Shown piece by piece: positions 1 to 8,884 of a stretch of DNA of 29,976 nucleotides (the first letter of the stretch is position 1; the number at the start of each line of letters is the position of its first letter). The position numbers and the translations under genes are program-made. The notes beneath the pieces were generated by a model. That model saw only the letters and a list, made by a program, of their open reading frames with translations, was not told the DNA's origin and did not search any database. The DNA is taken from positions 1 to 29,976 of the forward strand of contig CANTFK010000375.1 of NCBI GenBank assembly GCA_947646735.1. Direction: 5' to 3'. Source of the DNA: Peronospora farinosa (Eukaryota; Oomycota; Peronosporomycetes; Peronosporales; Peronosporaceae).

Positions 1-536
1 TCCTTCGATCCTTTGTTTGTTTCTTCTTGAGTCACTGGCGATCGGTCTTCCCGTGACTCTTCGGTCTTGTGCTCCTTCTTGACATGAACACCTCTATCAT
101 CTTGGGACTCGCGGTGAAATCCCGCGTCTTCCGAAGATCCGGGCACGCGCACCATTGTATTAACTGGTCCGGAGTGGCTGAACGACGAGGGACCGGGTCT
201 ACCAATGAGGGACCCAGGTCTACCAATGAGGGACCCAGGTCGACCGATGAGGGACCGGGTCGACCAATGAGGGACCCGGGTCTACCAACGAGGGGCCAGG
301 TCGATCAATGAGCGGCCATGATCAACTCCCTTTGGTACCGGTTAACCGGTACCCTGATACTGATTTTTCTTCGGCGGATCCTGCGGATTGTCCTCCACCA
401 ACGGTCGCTCCCCTTCGAGGCCCCTGTCTCTCTGGTCCCCTGTCCCTGACCCACGGCCTATACTCTGAATCCAACTGGAGTCCGGGACCTTCATATCACT
501 TCACCACAGCTCTAAGCGGCCGGCAACAGTTTGGTT
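1..536. other. Left-edge non-coding stretch, possible LTR/leader remnant of element A
   Basis: I see no supportable gene here. Short open frames exist, but they follow a 21-bp minisatellite at 184-312. The stretch lies directly 5' of the primer-site-like sequence at 537-557 and the gag relic, which is where the 5' LTR of element A would be expected. A short string (about 126-160, containing GCACGCGCACCATT) recurs just before the primer site of the LTR-like copy at about 10810. This hints at shared LTR ancestry, but the rest does not align convincingly by eye. Confidence 0.3.
184..312 (+). repeat. 21-bp minisatellite, about 6 copies
   Basis: Six degenerate head-to-tail copies of a 21-bp unit containing GAGGGACCCAGGTCTACCAA. 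Substitutions are at CCA/CCG/CGG and TCT/TCG. Because 21 is a multiple of 3 the run stays open and reads as repeated STNEGPR-like peptides; I see no reason to call it coding. The G-rich plus strand with ACCA and GGGAC blocks loosely resembles the 22-bp monomer of the large array. Confidence 0.85.
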
Positions 537-557
537 CGGCGCTTTAAGCGACCGACC
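537..557 (+). other. Primer-binding-site-like sequence of element A
   Basis: The string CGGCGCTTTAAGCGACCGAC is followed by a CGGAGG block and a CTTCCTCAC block. The same order (GGCGC, GACCGAC, CGGAGG, CCTTCCTCACC) occurs after the better primer sites at 10879 and 23464. Its position, about 175 bp upstream of the gag relic, fits. The leading TGG expected for pairing with a tRNA CCA end is degraded. Confidence 0.25.
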
Positions 558-729
558 AACGCAACCACCACCGCACGCGGAGGTAAGACGGTCTAACCGC
601 TTCCTCACGCTGCTTGAAGGTGTGCCCGCGTAGTACGTGGCAGCTTCTTTTCGAAGCGCCCGTCTACACTTGGTAGCACTAGTAGTCCCTTCCCACGACC
701 CGTCTCTCTGAGCGTGCGTGTGGATACGG

Positions 730-1295
730 ATGTCCCTCAACGTGAATTGGGGTGACTTTCCTTACCTCTCCCAACGTCATAGGGAGTTCGCAGAGCATTT
801 AGTGCAGGGGACTTCGTGGTCAATCTTTTGCATTGTCCTCCTGAGCAACATGTTCCTCAGTTGGATCAATTTGAGTCGTTTGTGCTCGGACCATCGTAGA
901 AACGCGTATGAGGCAATCAGCCAAACCGCGGCTGAGGGCATTAATAAGACTCAAGATGAGCTTTTGCGTGAGCAAGCTAGGAATGAGGTGCTCAACATAA
1001 CTGTTAAGACGCTCTCTGCCCGTTCTAATCAGCCAAGGCCCATTCGAATGGACCCTCCGAAGATTGATGGTCTGCCCCACATACGATTGTTCACTGGATT
1101 TTGGCAGTGGAGCAATGCGGTATGGCGCAGCTCATCGAGGACGACACCAGGATGGTGTCGTATGCCATGTCAAATTTGCGTGACAAAGCGTCAGAGTGGG
1201 ATTACTCTGCGCTGATGGCAAATGCTGATGCGTTTCCATCGTAGGCAATCTTTAAGTCAAATATTCGTGCCATTACCAGTCTCCAAACAATAGAT
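730..1295 (+). pseudogene. gag capsid relic of element A
   Basis: An ATG at 730 opens a frame whose middle part is helical and charged (residues such as QTAAEGINKTQDELLREQAR). It leads into RPIRMDPPKIDG at about 1042-1077, the characteristic start of the oomycete gypsy capsid core. The frame then slips. The continuation (GVAQLIEDDTRMVSYAMSNL and onward) is read from about 1116 in another frame until a TAG at 1242 and fades by about 1295, where an unrelated LTR-like fragment begins. Function in an intact element would be to form the virus-like particle and package RNA. No zinc knuckle is visible. The relic has at least one frameshift, one stop and a truncated C-terminus. Confidence 0.75.
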
Positions 1296-1304
1296 TGTTT
1301 CTTC

Positions 1305-1410
1305 TGCGAGGCCGTGTCGTGGTCACTCCCCCGAGGGAGTGACCAGAAATTCTCTTGCTCTCTTTTTTTATTCCCTTTAAGCTCTTATTTCCTTTGGCAC
1401 TTCACCACAT
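1305..1410 (+). repeat. LTR-like fragment shared with 10722-10782
   Basis: Positions 1305-1330 are identical over 26 bases to 10722-10747. A second block at 1393-1410 (TTGGCACTTCACCACAT core) matches 10766-10782. Between them this copy carries a pyrimidine-rich filler. The shared block starts TGTCGTGGTCACTCCC, which has the TG expected of an LTR start. It interrupts the gag relic, so it may be a solo LTR fragment or recombination scar. The 26-base identity is read directly; the LTR label is inference. Confidence 0.6.
1320..1345. repeat. Perfect 11-bp stem hairpin
   Basis: TGGTCACTCCC at 1320-1330 pairs perfectly with GGGAGTGACCA at 1335-1345 around a CCGA loop. The homologous copy at 10737 has only the left half, so the hairpin is specific to this copy and may have arisen by a local inverted duplication. 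Confidence 0.85.
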
Positions 1411-1784
1411 GAACATGGAATCAGCAGAATCCTCTAATGGAGAGTACGATCCGGATGATTTGACGTTTCCGGCTACCTCGGCACGAGCGACTGTGGCCAC
1501 AGTTACAGCAGACGGGGCCCCTACGGTTATTCCCCATATACGAGTGTCGGCCTCATCTCACCATGTTTGAATGAGGTACGAGCCGAGCGTTCTAATTGCT
1601 ACATTTATGCATTTGTGGAGAAGCACCCGGTGGAGAATTTCGTTAAGGAGAAAGAATTGGTTGGAAATACATCAGAATTTTGTATTAATTCCTTAGCTGT
1701 TGTGACCAAATTAATGCCAAGGCATCCACTTAATGCTTTCACTACTTTAATAATAAATATATTACCTATTAATGAATATACGCG
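1411..1784 (+). other. Gag/protease junction of element A, uncertain coding relic
   Basis: Two short open frames occupy this stretch. One at about 1418-1570 contains EYDPDDLTFP followed by an Ala/Thr/Val-rich run. The other (1567-1839) contains stretches such as EKHPVENFVKEKELVG. The position, between the capsid relic and the protease, suggests a gag C-terminus or spacer. I cannot assign a domain, and AT content is higher between about 1670 and 1780 than in the flanks. Treat it as degraded element sequence. Confidence 0.35.
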
Positions 1785-2060
1785 GGAAGAGCCGGTGATG
1801 ATGCTGGAATTATTGCCGGGAGAATCAAGAGGATACTAGAAACATCATGCCCCAACAAAGTTGTTCAAGCAGGCCAAGGTCTCTGGGAAGTCAACAGTAC
1901 TCGCGCGAATCTGCTCTTCGATTCCGGTGCCGAGGCATTTATTTTGGATACCGCTTTGGAAGGACGGAAAAAGGTAAAGATTACGCTTAATGGAGTATTG
2001 GTATATTTTTCGACGTATGGGTTGGTTACCTGGTTGGCCAGGACGCACTTTAAGGAATAA
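1785..2060 (+). pseudogene. Retroviral-type aspartic protease relic of element A
   Basis: A frame closing with TAA at 2058-2060 carries LLFDSGAEAFILD at 1911-1949. FDSGA is the retropepsin active-site pattern D-S/T-G, with the catalytic Asp at 1920-1922. An active retropepsin is a dimer that cuts Gag-Pol into mature proteins. The second half of the fold (the hydrophobic-G near the C-terminus) cannot be recognised in this frame. Continuity is lost at 2060, and the protease-RT linker resumes in another frame at about 2090. Confidence 0.65.
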
Positions 2061-2065
2061 ATTTC

Positions 2066-2936
2066 ATGGTGCCACCCGGAATACGATTGAACATGGCACA
2101 TGGAACTATCTGCTTACCAGTTGAAGTGCGAATCCAGCTGTCAGGTCGCAAGACCTTGTATAGCGGACATATTTTGGAAGTGAAATTGGGCCAGTATGTG
2201 AATCTGTCAGTGACTAAGTACGTGGAAGTTCCATTGAGGAGATTTGTATCAGATCAGTGAAATTATGGTTTACCCGTGGGGAACGATGGGTGTGATAATG
2301 GTGCATGGGTATGGACGACGCCAGTGTTTAAGGGTCACCAAGGCTGTGACAAGGACTTATTTCTGCATGAAGACACCAAACTGGGCATTTGGCTAACCAA
2401 GGACCGGGTCCCTCGATATCAAGGATTTGTGTCAGTAGATTCTAGGAGGTATGCTGAATGGCAAAACCTGGCCTACTAAGCTACCACTGACGAAGAAGAC
2501 TCCAAACACTTCCAAGAAGAAGAATACCAAAGTCCCATGGTCGAAAACTCCCAGTTTAATACCCCAGAAAGAATATTGTCACGAACAAGAGCTCAAGCCT
2601 CAGTGGTTTTACTACTGTGCTGGGTGTTCATCCGAGGAGCACTGCCGGACTCAGAGGTAGGAGAAGGTACTTTTGACGGGAACCAACCAGCAGAAGTCAA
2701 CCTGAGCAAAGAAGCCCCAAGAATTGACGAGTTCGGGATGGAGAAGGGCCAATCGCGGAGGGGCCAAAAAGATAATGGAGCCGAGGCAAATATAGCCGAT
2801 GACCAGGTCTGGGTCCACGAGAGTAGAGATCTATGCGCGGCAGATATTGACAAAAACTGGTCGATTATCCCTGAGGTCGCCCCTTCTAAAGACGAAGTCA
2901 CGATAGAAGATATCCAGATTCCAGACCCTAGTGTAA
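2066..2936 (+). pseudogene. Protease-RT linker of element A pol
   Basis: Pieces of the pol linker are readable in several frames. One is ICLPVEVRIQLSGRK (about 2110-2155), followed by a region ending at a TGA at 2258-2260. A second, from about 2276 to 2479, contains LHEDTKLGIWLTKDRVPRY and SRRYAEWQNLAY, wording I recognise from oomycete gypsy pol between protease and RT. From 2537 an acidic, low-complexity frame (KDEVTIEDIQIPDPSVTP) leads into the RT. There are at least three frame changes. No enzymatic motif is expected here; it probably connects protease and RT. Confidence 0.55.
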
Positions 2937-3994
2937 CTCCAAAGGAACAAGTGGACCGTCTCCGCCAAATCATTTGGCAGAAACGACATCTATTGATGGG
3001 AAAAGGCAACGCATTACCCCCGGGCAGCCCGAGGAGCGGTTTGCGACATCGATGTGGGAAATGCACGGCCTATCGCCCAACGTGTACGGAAAGTGACCCC
3101 TCAGTTTAGGGAGAAGCTGTCGGACCTAATCAAAGGCCTGCTATCGTCTAAGATCATCCAGAATTCTACCTCATCATGGGCCAGCCCAATTGTGATCATC
3201 GTCAAAAAAATGGAGTGGATATAAGGTTGTGTATCTATTACCGGATGGTGAACGAGCTGACACGCCTCATTGTGTACCCTATGCCTCTCGTTAACTAACT
3301 GTTGGAAGATTTGGACAAAGCCCTATGGTATTGCTCGATGGACATGACCAGTGGTTTTTGGGTATTTAATATGACTGAGAGGGATCGCTTGATTTCGGCA
3401 TTTGTGACTCCGTTTGGGTTGTTCGAGTGTAAAAGAATGCCGCTTAGACTAAATAATGCGCCGCAAATCTATCAGCGGCTGTTGGATAATTCTTTATATG
3501 GATTTCTTACGACTTTCTCAAAGCCGGACTCTGACAAACTAGAGGACCTGTTCGAGGTGGGCCATCCAGAGGGAGACCTCAAGAAGTCTATATTAGGACG
3601 TAGGTCCTATATCGACGACATTTTGGTGACCTCGGAGTCATGGGATAACTTATGCGTGAAAGTGGAACGACTTTTGGAGGTGTGTGACAAGTGGAACTTA
3701 TCGATAAGTGCGGTTAAGAGCTCATGGAGATGTCAAAAGGTAGATTACCTTGGCCACCAAGTTTCGGCGGAAGGGTTGGAGGCCCGCCCTAAAGACCTTC
3801 AGTCCTTGGTGAACTTACCGTTACCCACTACCCTAAACGCTATGCAGTCGTTTCTCGGAATTCTTGACTATTACAGTCGGTTCCTGGAAGACTACGCCAT
3901 TTATGCGTCCATCCTGTACGAACTAAGGGAAGTGGATTATCACGTATTACGAAACCGGATAAGCAGGACCGGGGACACACAGGGAGATGACTAG
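2937..3994 (+). pseudogene. Reverse transcriptase relic of element A
   Basis: This is the Ty3/gypsy RT core. The N-terminal part (VDRLRQIIWQKRHLLMGKGN, then GNARPIAQRVRKVTPQFREK in another frame near 3058-3117) and a SSWASPIV block near 3170-3192 lie in shifted frames. From 3302 to 3994 a long frame holds YCSMDMTSGF with the first catalytic Asp at about 3341, KRMPLRLNNAPQIYQ, and the YIDD active site at 3608-3619. It continues to KVDYLGHQVSAEGL and MQSFLGILDYYSRFLEDYA, the thumb and connection region. All three catalytic Asp positions are present. The usual FGLKNAP-like loop has become LRLNNAP. The enzyme would copy element RNA into DNA. Broken by at least two frameshifts and by in-frame stops between about 3220 and 3300. 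Confidence 0.9.
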
Positions 3995-4015
3995 GAGGAG
4001 GACCGATGGGCCCGG

Positions 4016-4955
4016 GTGCAGGTGGCATTTGCTATGTTAAATAATAAGATCGCCACTGCCCCAATCTTCCGCCATTTCGATACAGACCAAGAACCTGTTA
4101 TTATCGTCTATGCTAGCAAGTGGGCCATCTCGGCGTCCCTTGTACAGGAGTATGAGAATGTATATATGCCAGTTATTTTAACAAACAAGACATTGAAGCC
4201 GAATGAGATTAACTATGGGCTGGTGGACAAGAAAGTTTTGGCGCTATTGCGAATACTAGAACTTTGCTACACGTCGCTGGTCACCCGACCTATCAAGGTC
4301 TTGACCCGACACTCAACACTGGCGTGGTTGGTCCGGTCACCAGGTCTTCAGGGCCGCCTTGGAAATTGGGCTGCACTCCTGTCTCAATGGACGTTAGAAG
4401 TGGTTAAGTGTAAGCGGGTCGAGGATGAAATACTGGGAACATTGGCATCCAGCATAACTCCTCGCGAAAATGTGGACTCCATCTTGTCTTCGATTGCCCT
4501 AAAGAAACACCCCCTCCAAACTATCACAGTGGTTCCCCCTACAGTGGAGCCCGAGGAAAGCCTCTATGTGGTCAGTTTTGATGGGTCTGCACGAGTTAAG
4601 CGTGGAGGAGAGCCTGCAGTGCTATTGTGTGGCAACTCTTAGGATGGACTGTGGTTGCCGCTGCTTCCCGATATTTGACTGTAGCGACAGTAAATGAGGC
4701 AGAGTATGAAGGCCTATTGTTGGCTTCCTTCCACTGGAGAACCTGGAGCGTAGACGTCTAGTAGTGTGTGGAGATTCTAATCTGGTCGTGCGACAGATGC
4801 GAGGAGAATCGAGTGTAAGGCGCAGGGCCTAACAGCACGACGGTCGAAGGCCCTGGAAAAACTCATGTCCTGGCCCGTTTATGAGTTTCTACACATGAAG
4901 CGCGAATGGAACCAAAGTTCAGACCGACTTGCTAACGCGGCTTTGCACCAGCAAC
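4016..4955 (+). pseudogene. Dual RNase H relic of element A
   Basis: Two RNase H-like units lie in tandem. The first, starting PIFRHFDTDQEPVIIVYASK, follows the Ty3 RNase H layout, but the usual TDAS Asp is Tyr (codon 4109-4111). The TEKE-type Glu region reads VDKK, and the third Asp position reads LTRHS (Arg codon 4307-4309). It therefore looks catalytically dead. After a linker (WTLEVVKCKRVEDEILGTLA) a second unit begins with SFDGSARVK (Asp codon 4580-4582). It continues in other frames with NEAEYEG (4693-4713), CGDSNLVVRQMRGE (Asp 4773-4775) and SSDRLAN (Asp 4922-4924), giving a D-E-D-D set as in archaeal-type RNase H. That domain has been reported in plant Tat and oomycete gypsy elements. 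The unit is split by frameshifts after about 4620 and near 4725 and 4810. Confidence 0.85.
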
Positions 4956-5329
4956 AGGGTACCGGAAGAAGAGTTCAAGGACCTCGAAGCAATTAATCGT
5001 CTACCTGAGCTTTTAATACCCAAGGACCAGAACCCTGCATTGCGAGTTACAGCTGTTACGAGGTCCCGGGGCCTATCCAGAATGCCGACGGAAGTCTTGC
5101 AAGAGGAAGTAGTGCAACGGATATGGATAGAACGAATTGTAGCAGCCCAAGATGAAGATATGTGGATACGTGATTTAAAGATTTACTTACGGGGTAATTG
5201 GAGTAGTTTATCGGCAGAGGTGGCATTTACGTGTGGAAAGATTGAGATGAACTACGCTTTGGATGATGACGATCTTCTTCTGTACTGCCCTTACCAGGGA
5301 GCAGTAGACGAGGACCGTGATGGGTTGAT
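4956..5329 (+). pseudogene. RNase H-integrase linker of element A
   Basis: A frame from about 4929 to 5495 covers this linker and runs into the integrase N-terminus. It contains INRLPELLIPKDQNPALRV, AVTRSRGLSRMPTEVLQEEV and WIRDLKIYLRGNWSSLS, closely parallel to the same segment of element B (about 28750-29030 on the minus strand). It has no known catalytic motif. It is useful as a calibrated homologous pair, because A has no GATC in 4921-5220 whereas B has nine in 28757-29054. Confidence 0.7.
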
Positions 5330-6480
5330 TCGGCTAGTTATACCTGAAAGTCTACAACAAGACTTTCTACACCACTACCATACGAGTCTAGAAGGGGGCA
5401 CCAGGGAATTGGACGTACATACCAACGGATCCGGAAACATTTCCATTGGAAAGGCTTATTCCGGATTGTTCAGCGCTATGTTAACACTTGCGTAGACTGT
5501 GAGACTGGCAAAGGTGGCCCCACCTTACGAGGAAGAACTCCAGGAAACATTCAAGCTACCTACCCGTTCCAAGTTATCGCGATAGACCATATCCCATCTT
5601 TGCCCAAGTCGTTCAAGGGTAATACAGAGCTGTTAATTTGGGTGGATCTGTTTACGGGATATGTGATTGCCAAGGCTAGTTCGTCGAGGTCGACCCATAC
5701 CGTGACAGAAGGATACGAAGAGTGCGTGTTTCGTCGGTTGGGGCCAGTGAGGCGATCCGTCATGACAAAGAACCCAGTTTTATGTCAGATTTCTTCCGCG
5801 CCTTCAACCGCATAATTGGGCAGAAACAGCGGGCTACTATGGCGTATCGACCACAGGCCAATGGCACAGCAGAGAGAATGGTACAGACTATTACGCGGTC
5901 CATCGAAATGTATGTGTCAGAGGTGGATCAGAAGGACTGAGATGTCTATGCAGAAAGGCTCACTTTCGCGTTGAATACGGCCCAGGACCGGATCCGAAAG
6001 GAAACGCCATTTTTCTTGGTACATGGATGGGACGCTCGAAGTACTCTAGAAGACACCATACCGTTGGGCAGCACAAAGCGGCGTGAATGTGAACCTGTCG
6101 ATGGCGATATAGCGTACAACGTCAGTATCGCAGAGCGAGAGCACAGGCCAACAAATTATTACGATCTGCGATGGAAAGTCGGGCCCAGGCCCACAATGAG
6201 GAGGTGGTTGAGGGTCATATTGAGGTGGATTCCCAAGTCTCTGGTTATACTTGGACCGGGTCTAGGAGGGGTATGCTCGAAAGCTGGCACATCTATGGCA
6301 CGGGCCGTTCCGAATGAGAGAATTGGTGGGTGACTATGCCGTTCGTTTAGATATCAGTGGAACAGACTACCGTATATACCCGTTGGTACACGTTGGTACA
6401 CGTTTCAAAATTGAAGCTGGTCCGGCAATACCCGGATAGACCGGATACAGTGTTGGTGGTAGACGAAGCGAACCGGGTGG
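5330..6480 (+). pseudogene. Integrase relic of element A
   Basis: The zinc-finger start HHYHTSLEGG (about 5370-5400) is in frame. The Cys pair of the finger (CVDCETGKGG, about 5492-5520) is in another frame. The catalytic core follows: AIDHIPSLP near 5580-5605 (first Asp), HDKEPSFM with Asp 5764-5766, and NGTAERMVQ with Glu 5872-5874, the DDE triad of retroviral-type integrases. A TGA at 5938 replaces a Trp-like position after QKD. Beyond, NTAQDRIRKETPFFLVHGWD and a degraded C-terminal region (VGDYAVRLDISGTDYRIYPL) can be read. A private 10-bp tandem duplication (CGTTGGTACA twice, 6381-6400) breaks the frame there. The intact enzyme would insert element cDNA into the genome. Confidence 0.88.
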
Positions 6481-6536
6481 ATTTTGATGAGGCTCTATTG
6501 CCAGAAGACAGTTGGGTTGCGGAACTGTAAGATGAC

Positions 6537-6747
6537 GAATACGAAGTGGAAAAAATTCTAGACAGACGTATGAGAAGGAAAACTCGGTACGGACGGATCC
6601 AGTGTGAATACCTGGTACAATGGAAAGGATATCCTGACCCTTCATGGGTGGATGAGGTGGACCTCAACTGCGAAGGATTGCTTAGGGACTATAAGCGCAG
6701 GCAGGCTACTCGGAACCGATTCGAGGCAATGCAGATTCATCAAGAGT
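6537..6747 (+). pseudogene. Integrase C-terminal chromodomain of element A
   Basis: The frame from about 6537 to 6747 reads a compact chromodomain: EYEVEKILDRRMRRKTRYG, then YLVQWKGYPDPSWVDE. The aromatic/Trp-Lys core YLVQWKGY is at 6609-6632, followed by a C-terminal helix (CEGLLRDYKRRQ). Chromodomains at the end of integrase characterise chromoviruses and are thought to direct integration to methylated-histone chromatin. The domain itself is intact in one frame, but it is separated from the integrase core by stops and frameshifts between about 6330 and 6537. Confidence 0.88.
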
Positions 6748-6943
6748 AGTGGGGAGAGTTCATCTTGGGAAGGCCAAGATGATGTCAAGAAGGAGGCGGT
6801 ATTTGTTATACATTTACAAAGGGGTCAAGTTAATATATTCGAGAGTGCGGCAGCACAAAAGAGACTGCGAAGTATTGTGAGACCCCAAATAACGACGGAC
6901 CAGGGTACAGGGCCTAGAGTACAGGCTCAAAGAAAAAGAGTGT

Positions 6944-6960
6944 GAAGTTAGGGGGAAAAG
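6944..6960 (+). other. Polypurine tract-like sequence of element A
   Basis: GAAGTTAGGGGGAAAAG, with core AGGGGGAAAAG at 6950-6960, lies about 200 bp after the chromodomain, where a Ty3/gypsy polypurine tract should prime plus-strand DNA just before the 3' LTR. Between the chromodomain and this tract (6750-6943) I see only degraded pol tail. Element B has a purine-rich strand at the equivalent distance (27010-27041). Confidence 0.5.
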
Positions 6961-7005
6961 CATTGAAGCAGAACAAATATTGCGGATACGTGGGAAGTTG
7001 ACTGG

Positions 7006-8850
7006 CTAAGTATTTTGTGTATCGTTGGTCGTGCGAAATTTGCCGGAGAGACGAGGGACCTGGAAGGCGGGGTGATTCTGAATGTTCTTGCTATAGAGCA
7101 CGCGCCAGGGTGCAGTGTCGTCTGCTATCTGCAATGCCTCCAACAAACGCAACTGAGGATCCTCCTTGTTGACAATTGGGTACCAAACGGTTAGCTGTCG
7201 GGTCGGAATCATGGGCTGGAAGTAGGGGTCGAGAAGAACGTCCAGGTCATAGTGACCGGCCTTCATCCCCTCCAAGATATTTTCAAGCACTTCCAGCCAA
7301 GCCCTCGCAGCCTTGGCCCGCCGTTTCTTCCTCGCATTGAATAGCAGAGAGGCGTATTGGCTCTTCGTACGGAGTTCGGCAGAGAGAGAGGAAGTCGGTG
7401 TCATAGACTCTGGCGTGACGCGTCGACGTAAGTATCATGGAGATATTCACGAGGTCGCTGAACCAGCCGGACACCTAGAAAGAAATAGGTATTACGGTCA
7501 CGACCCCCTGGGCCCGAGGACGCGAGTTCATCAAAAGTTGAAGTTGAGAGTCCTTCATGAGGCCTTCGCTCCAGACTGGGGAGCTTCGAAACTTCTTGCC
7601 ATCAGAAGCACCCATCCAAGACAGTGGAAGCGATATTTTGGACCAAAGATCCTCTGGTGTCAGCTGAGTGATAACGAGGGCCCTACCTGGGAAATTGACC
7701 AGGGGGCAACGTCTTCCACGGCGAACGTGCTGGGTTTCGCATAACCAGGAATAGAAGAGCCTTGGATGTTACGGTCGGGGGGATCATCACGGGCGGGACC
7801 CTTGCCGGCAGGACCCTCGGATGTTGGTGCAGGACCCTCGATGCTGGGAACCTTACTACCGGGACCCTCGGATGTGGGTGCAGGACCCTCGCTGCTGGGA
7901 CCCTCGCTACTGGAACGCTCGGATGTGGGTACGGGACCCTTGCCGCTGGAACCCTTGGATGGTGGTGCGGAACCATTGCCGGCGGGACCCTTGCGGCGGG
8001 GACCTTTAGGCGCCGAAGTATTACCCTTGCTAGCGGGACCTTTGGCCGGTGGCTTCCTCTTAGCGTTGCTAGACTCGTCGCTCTCAATCTCAGAGTCTGG
8101 ACCCAAACATTTTTAAGAACTCGTCTGAGTACGCTGTACAAGCCTTCTTTTTCCTTGACGACCGAAAAGCTGCGTGAGAGGTACGAGGTGATGGAGACTT
8201 CGAGGATCGAGCGGGAGCCTGGAACTTGGCCTTAGTCGATAGGTCTATGACCTCGGGGCCGAGCTCTGCAGTAGAGGGTATGGGGCCGGAGCGACGACTG
8301 GAAGCCCGCGACCTGGCCATGGAGGCGAACATCGAGTCGTCACTACTGCTATCCTCGGCCTCAGATGACCCCGGGGCACGATTGGCTTTTCGCTTCTTCG
8401 GCTTAAGGGGCGACCGACCCTTGGATGAAGGCGAACGTGACCTTTCGTCGTTCTGGGACTTCGGGCTCTGGTCGTGGCCGGAGTCAATTTCGACGCAGTT
8501 CCTCGAGCCACCGTTAGCTGTTTCTGCAGCTGGTCTCGTTCCCGGAGGAGGGTCTTCAAGCGACTCTTGTAGTTGGCAACCTCTCTCTGGAGTACTAACA
8601 CTTGTTTCGATTGTCTTTGGGGACTGCGAAGTGCGTCCAACTTGGACTCCAGCGACCTAATCTCGGCCGCAGAACTTTCTACAGCCTCGTTGTACTGGTC
8701 CTCCCAGTACTTGATCTGGAATCGGGACTCTTCCACTTCCTGAGAATTGTCCACCCGTTGGGCGAGTGCATCCCGGTACTCGGCGATAGCCAACTGGTCT
8801 ACTTCATGTTTGTGGACCAGATTCCGGACCCAAGACTGTATCCGGGGCGC
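7006..8850 (-). pseudogene. Coiled-coil gene A, convergent to element A pol (oomycete repeat-associated protein)
   Basis: Reading leftward, an N-terminally truncated frame opens near 8850 after a TAA. It runs through a coiled coil (VDQLAIAEYRDALAQRVDNS at about 8800-8741, then EIRSLESKLDALRSPQRQSK and LKTLLRERDQLQKQL). It then shifts frame into a Lys/Pro/Gly/Ser-rich low-complexity middle (8106-7660, repeated SEGPAPTSEGP) and ends in a compact domain at 7404-7006. That domain has YDLDVLLDPYFQPM, VWYPIV, TAPWRVLYSKNIQNHPA and PRLSGKF. The C-terminal domain aligns by eye with 26602-26937 (LDILLDP, LWYPG, DHPGSSIPRLPDKF). I recognise similar repetitive hypothetical proteins from Phytophthora, but know no function. 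It could be a gag-like structural protein or an antisense accessory gene. At least three frame changes make it a pseudogene. Confidence 0.7.
7770..8060 (-). repeat. Degenerate tandem repeats coding the low-complexity middle of coiled-coil gene A
   Basis: On the plus strand GGGACCCTCGGATGTGGGTG-like blocks recur with small changes. On the coding minus strand they give (K/S)GP(A/S)PTSEGP peptides. They also hold open plus-strand frames over the same interval, which are shadows. Repeat expansion inside a disordered linker is common and explains the length difference from the gene at 24746. Confidence 0.7.
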
Positions 8851-8884
8851 ATGGGTCCCTTACGTCTTCGTTGAAGAAGACAAC

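Larger units (their letters stand above)
537..6962 (+). mobile_element. Element A: decayed Ty3/gypsy chromodomain retrotransposon
   Basis: In order on the plus strand I can read a gag relic, an aspartic protease with FDSGA, an RT with YIDD, a degenerate RNase H, a second RNase H, a zinc-finger integrase, a chromodomain and a purine-rich tract. Domain order and wording match oomycete Ty3/gypsy elements with a C-terminal chromodomain. It is a pseudo-element, with many frameshifts and stops in every domain and an LTR-like insertion near 1305-1410. No second LTR is recognisable where the 3' LTR should start (about 6963). Instead a minus-strand gene begins to be read there, ending at 7006. Element B at the right end of the window is a diverged relative in the opposite orientation. 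Confidence 0.88.

Noticed and set aside
7762..8235. Plus-strand Gly/Thr/Leu-rich open frames
   Set aside because: They are shadows of the repetitive disordered region of coiled-coil gene A on the minus strand.
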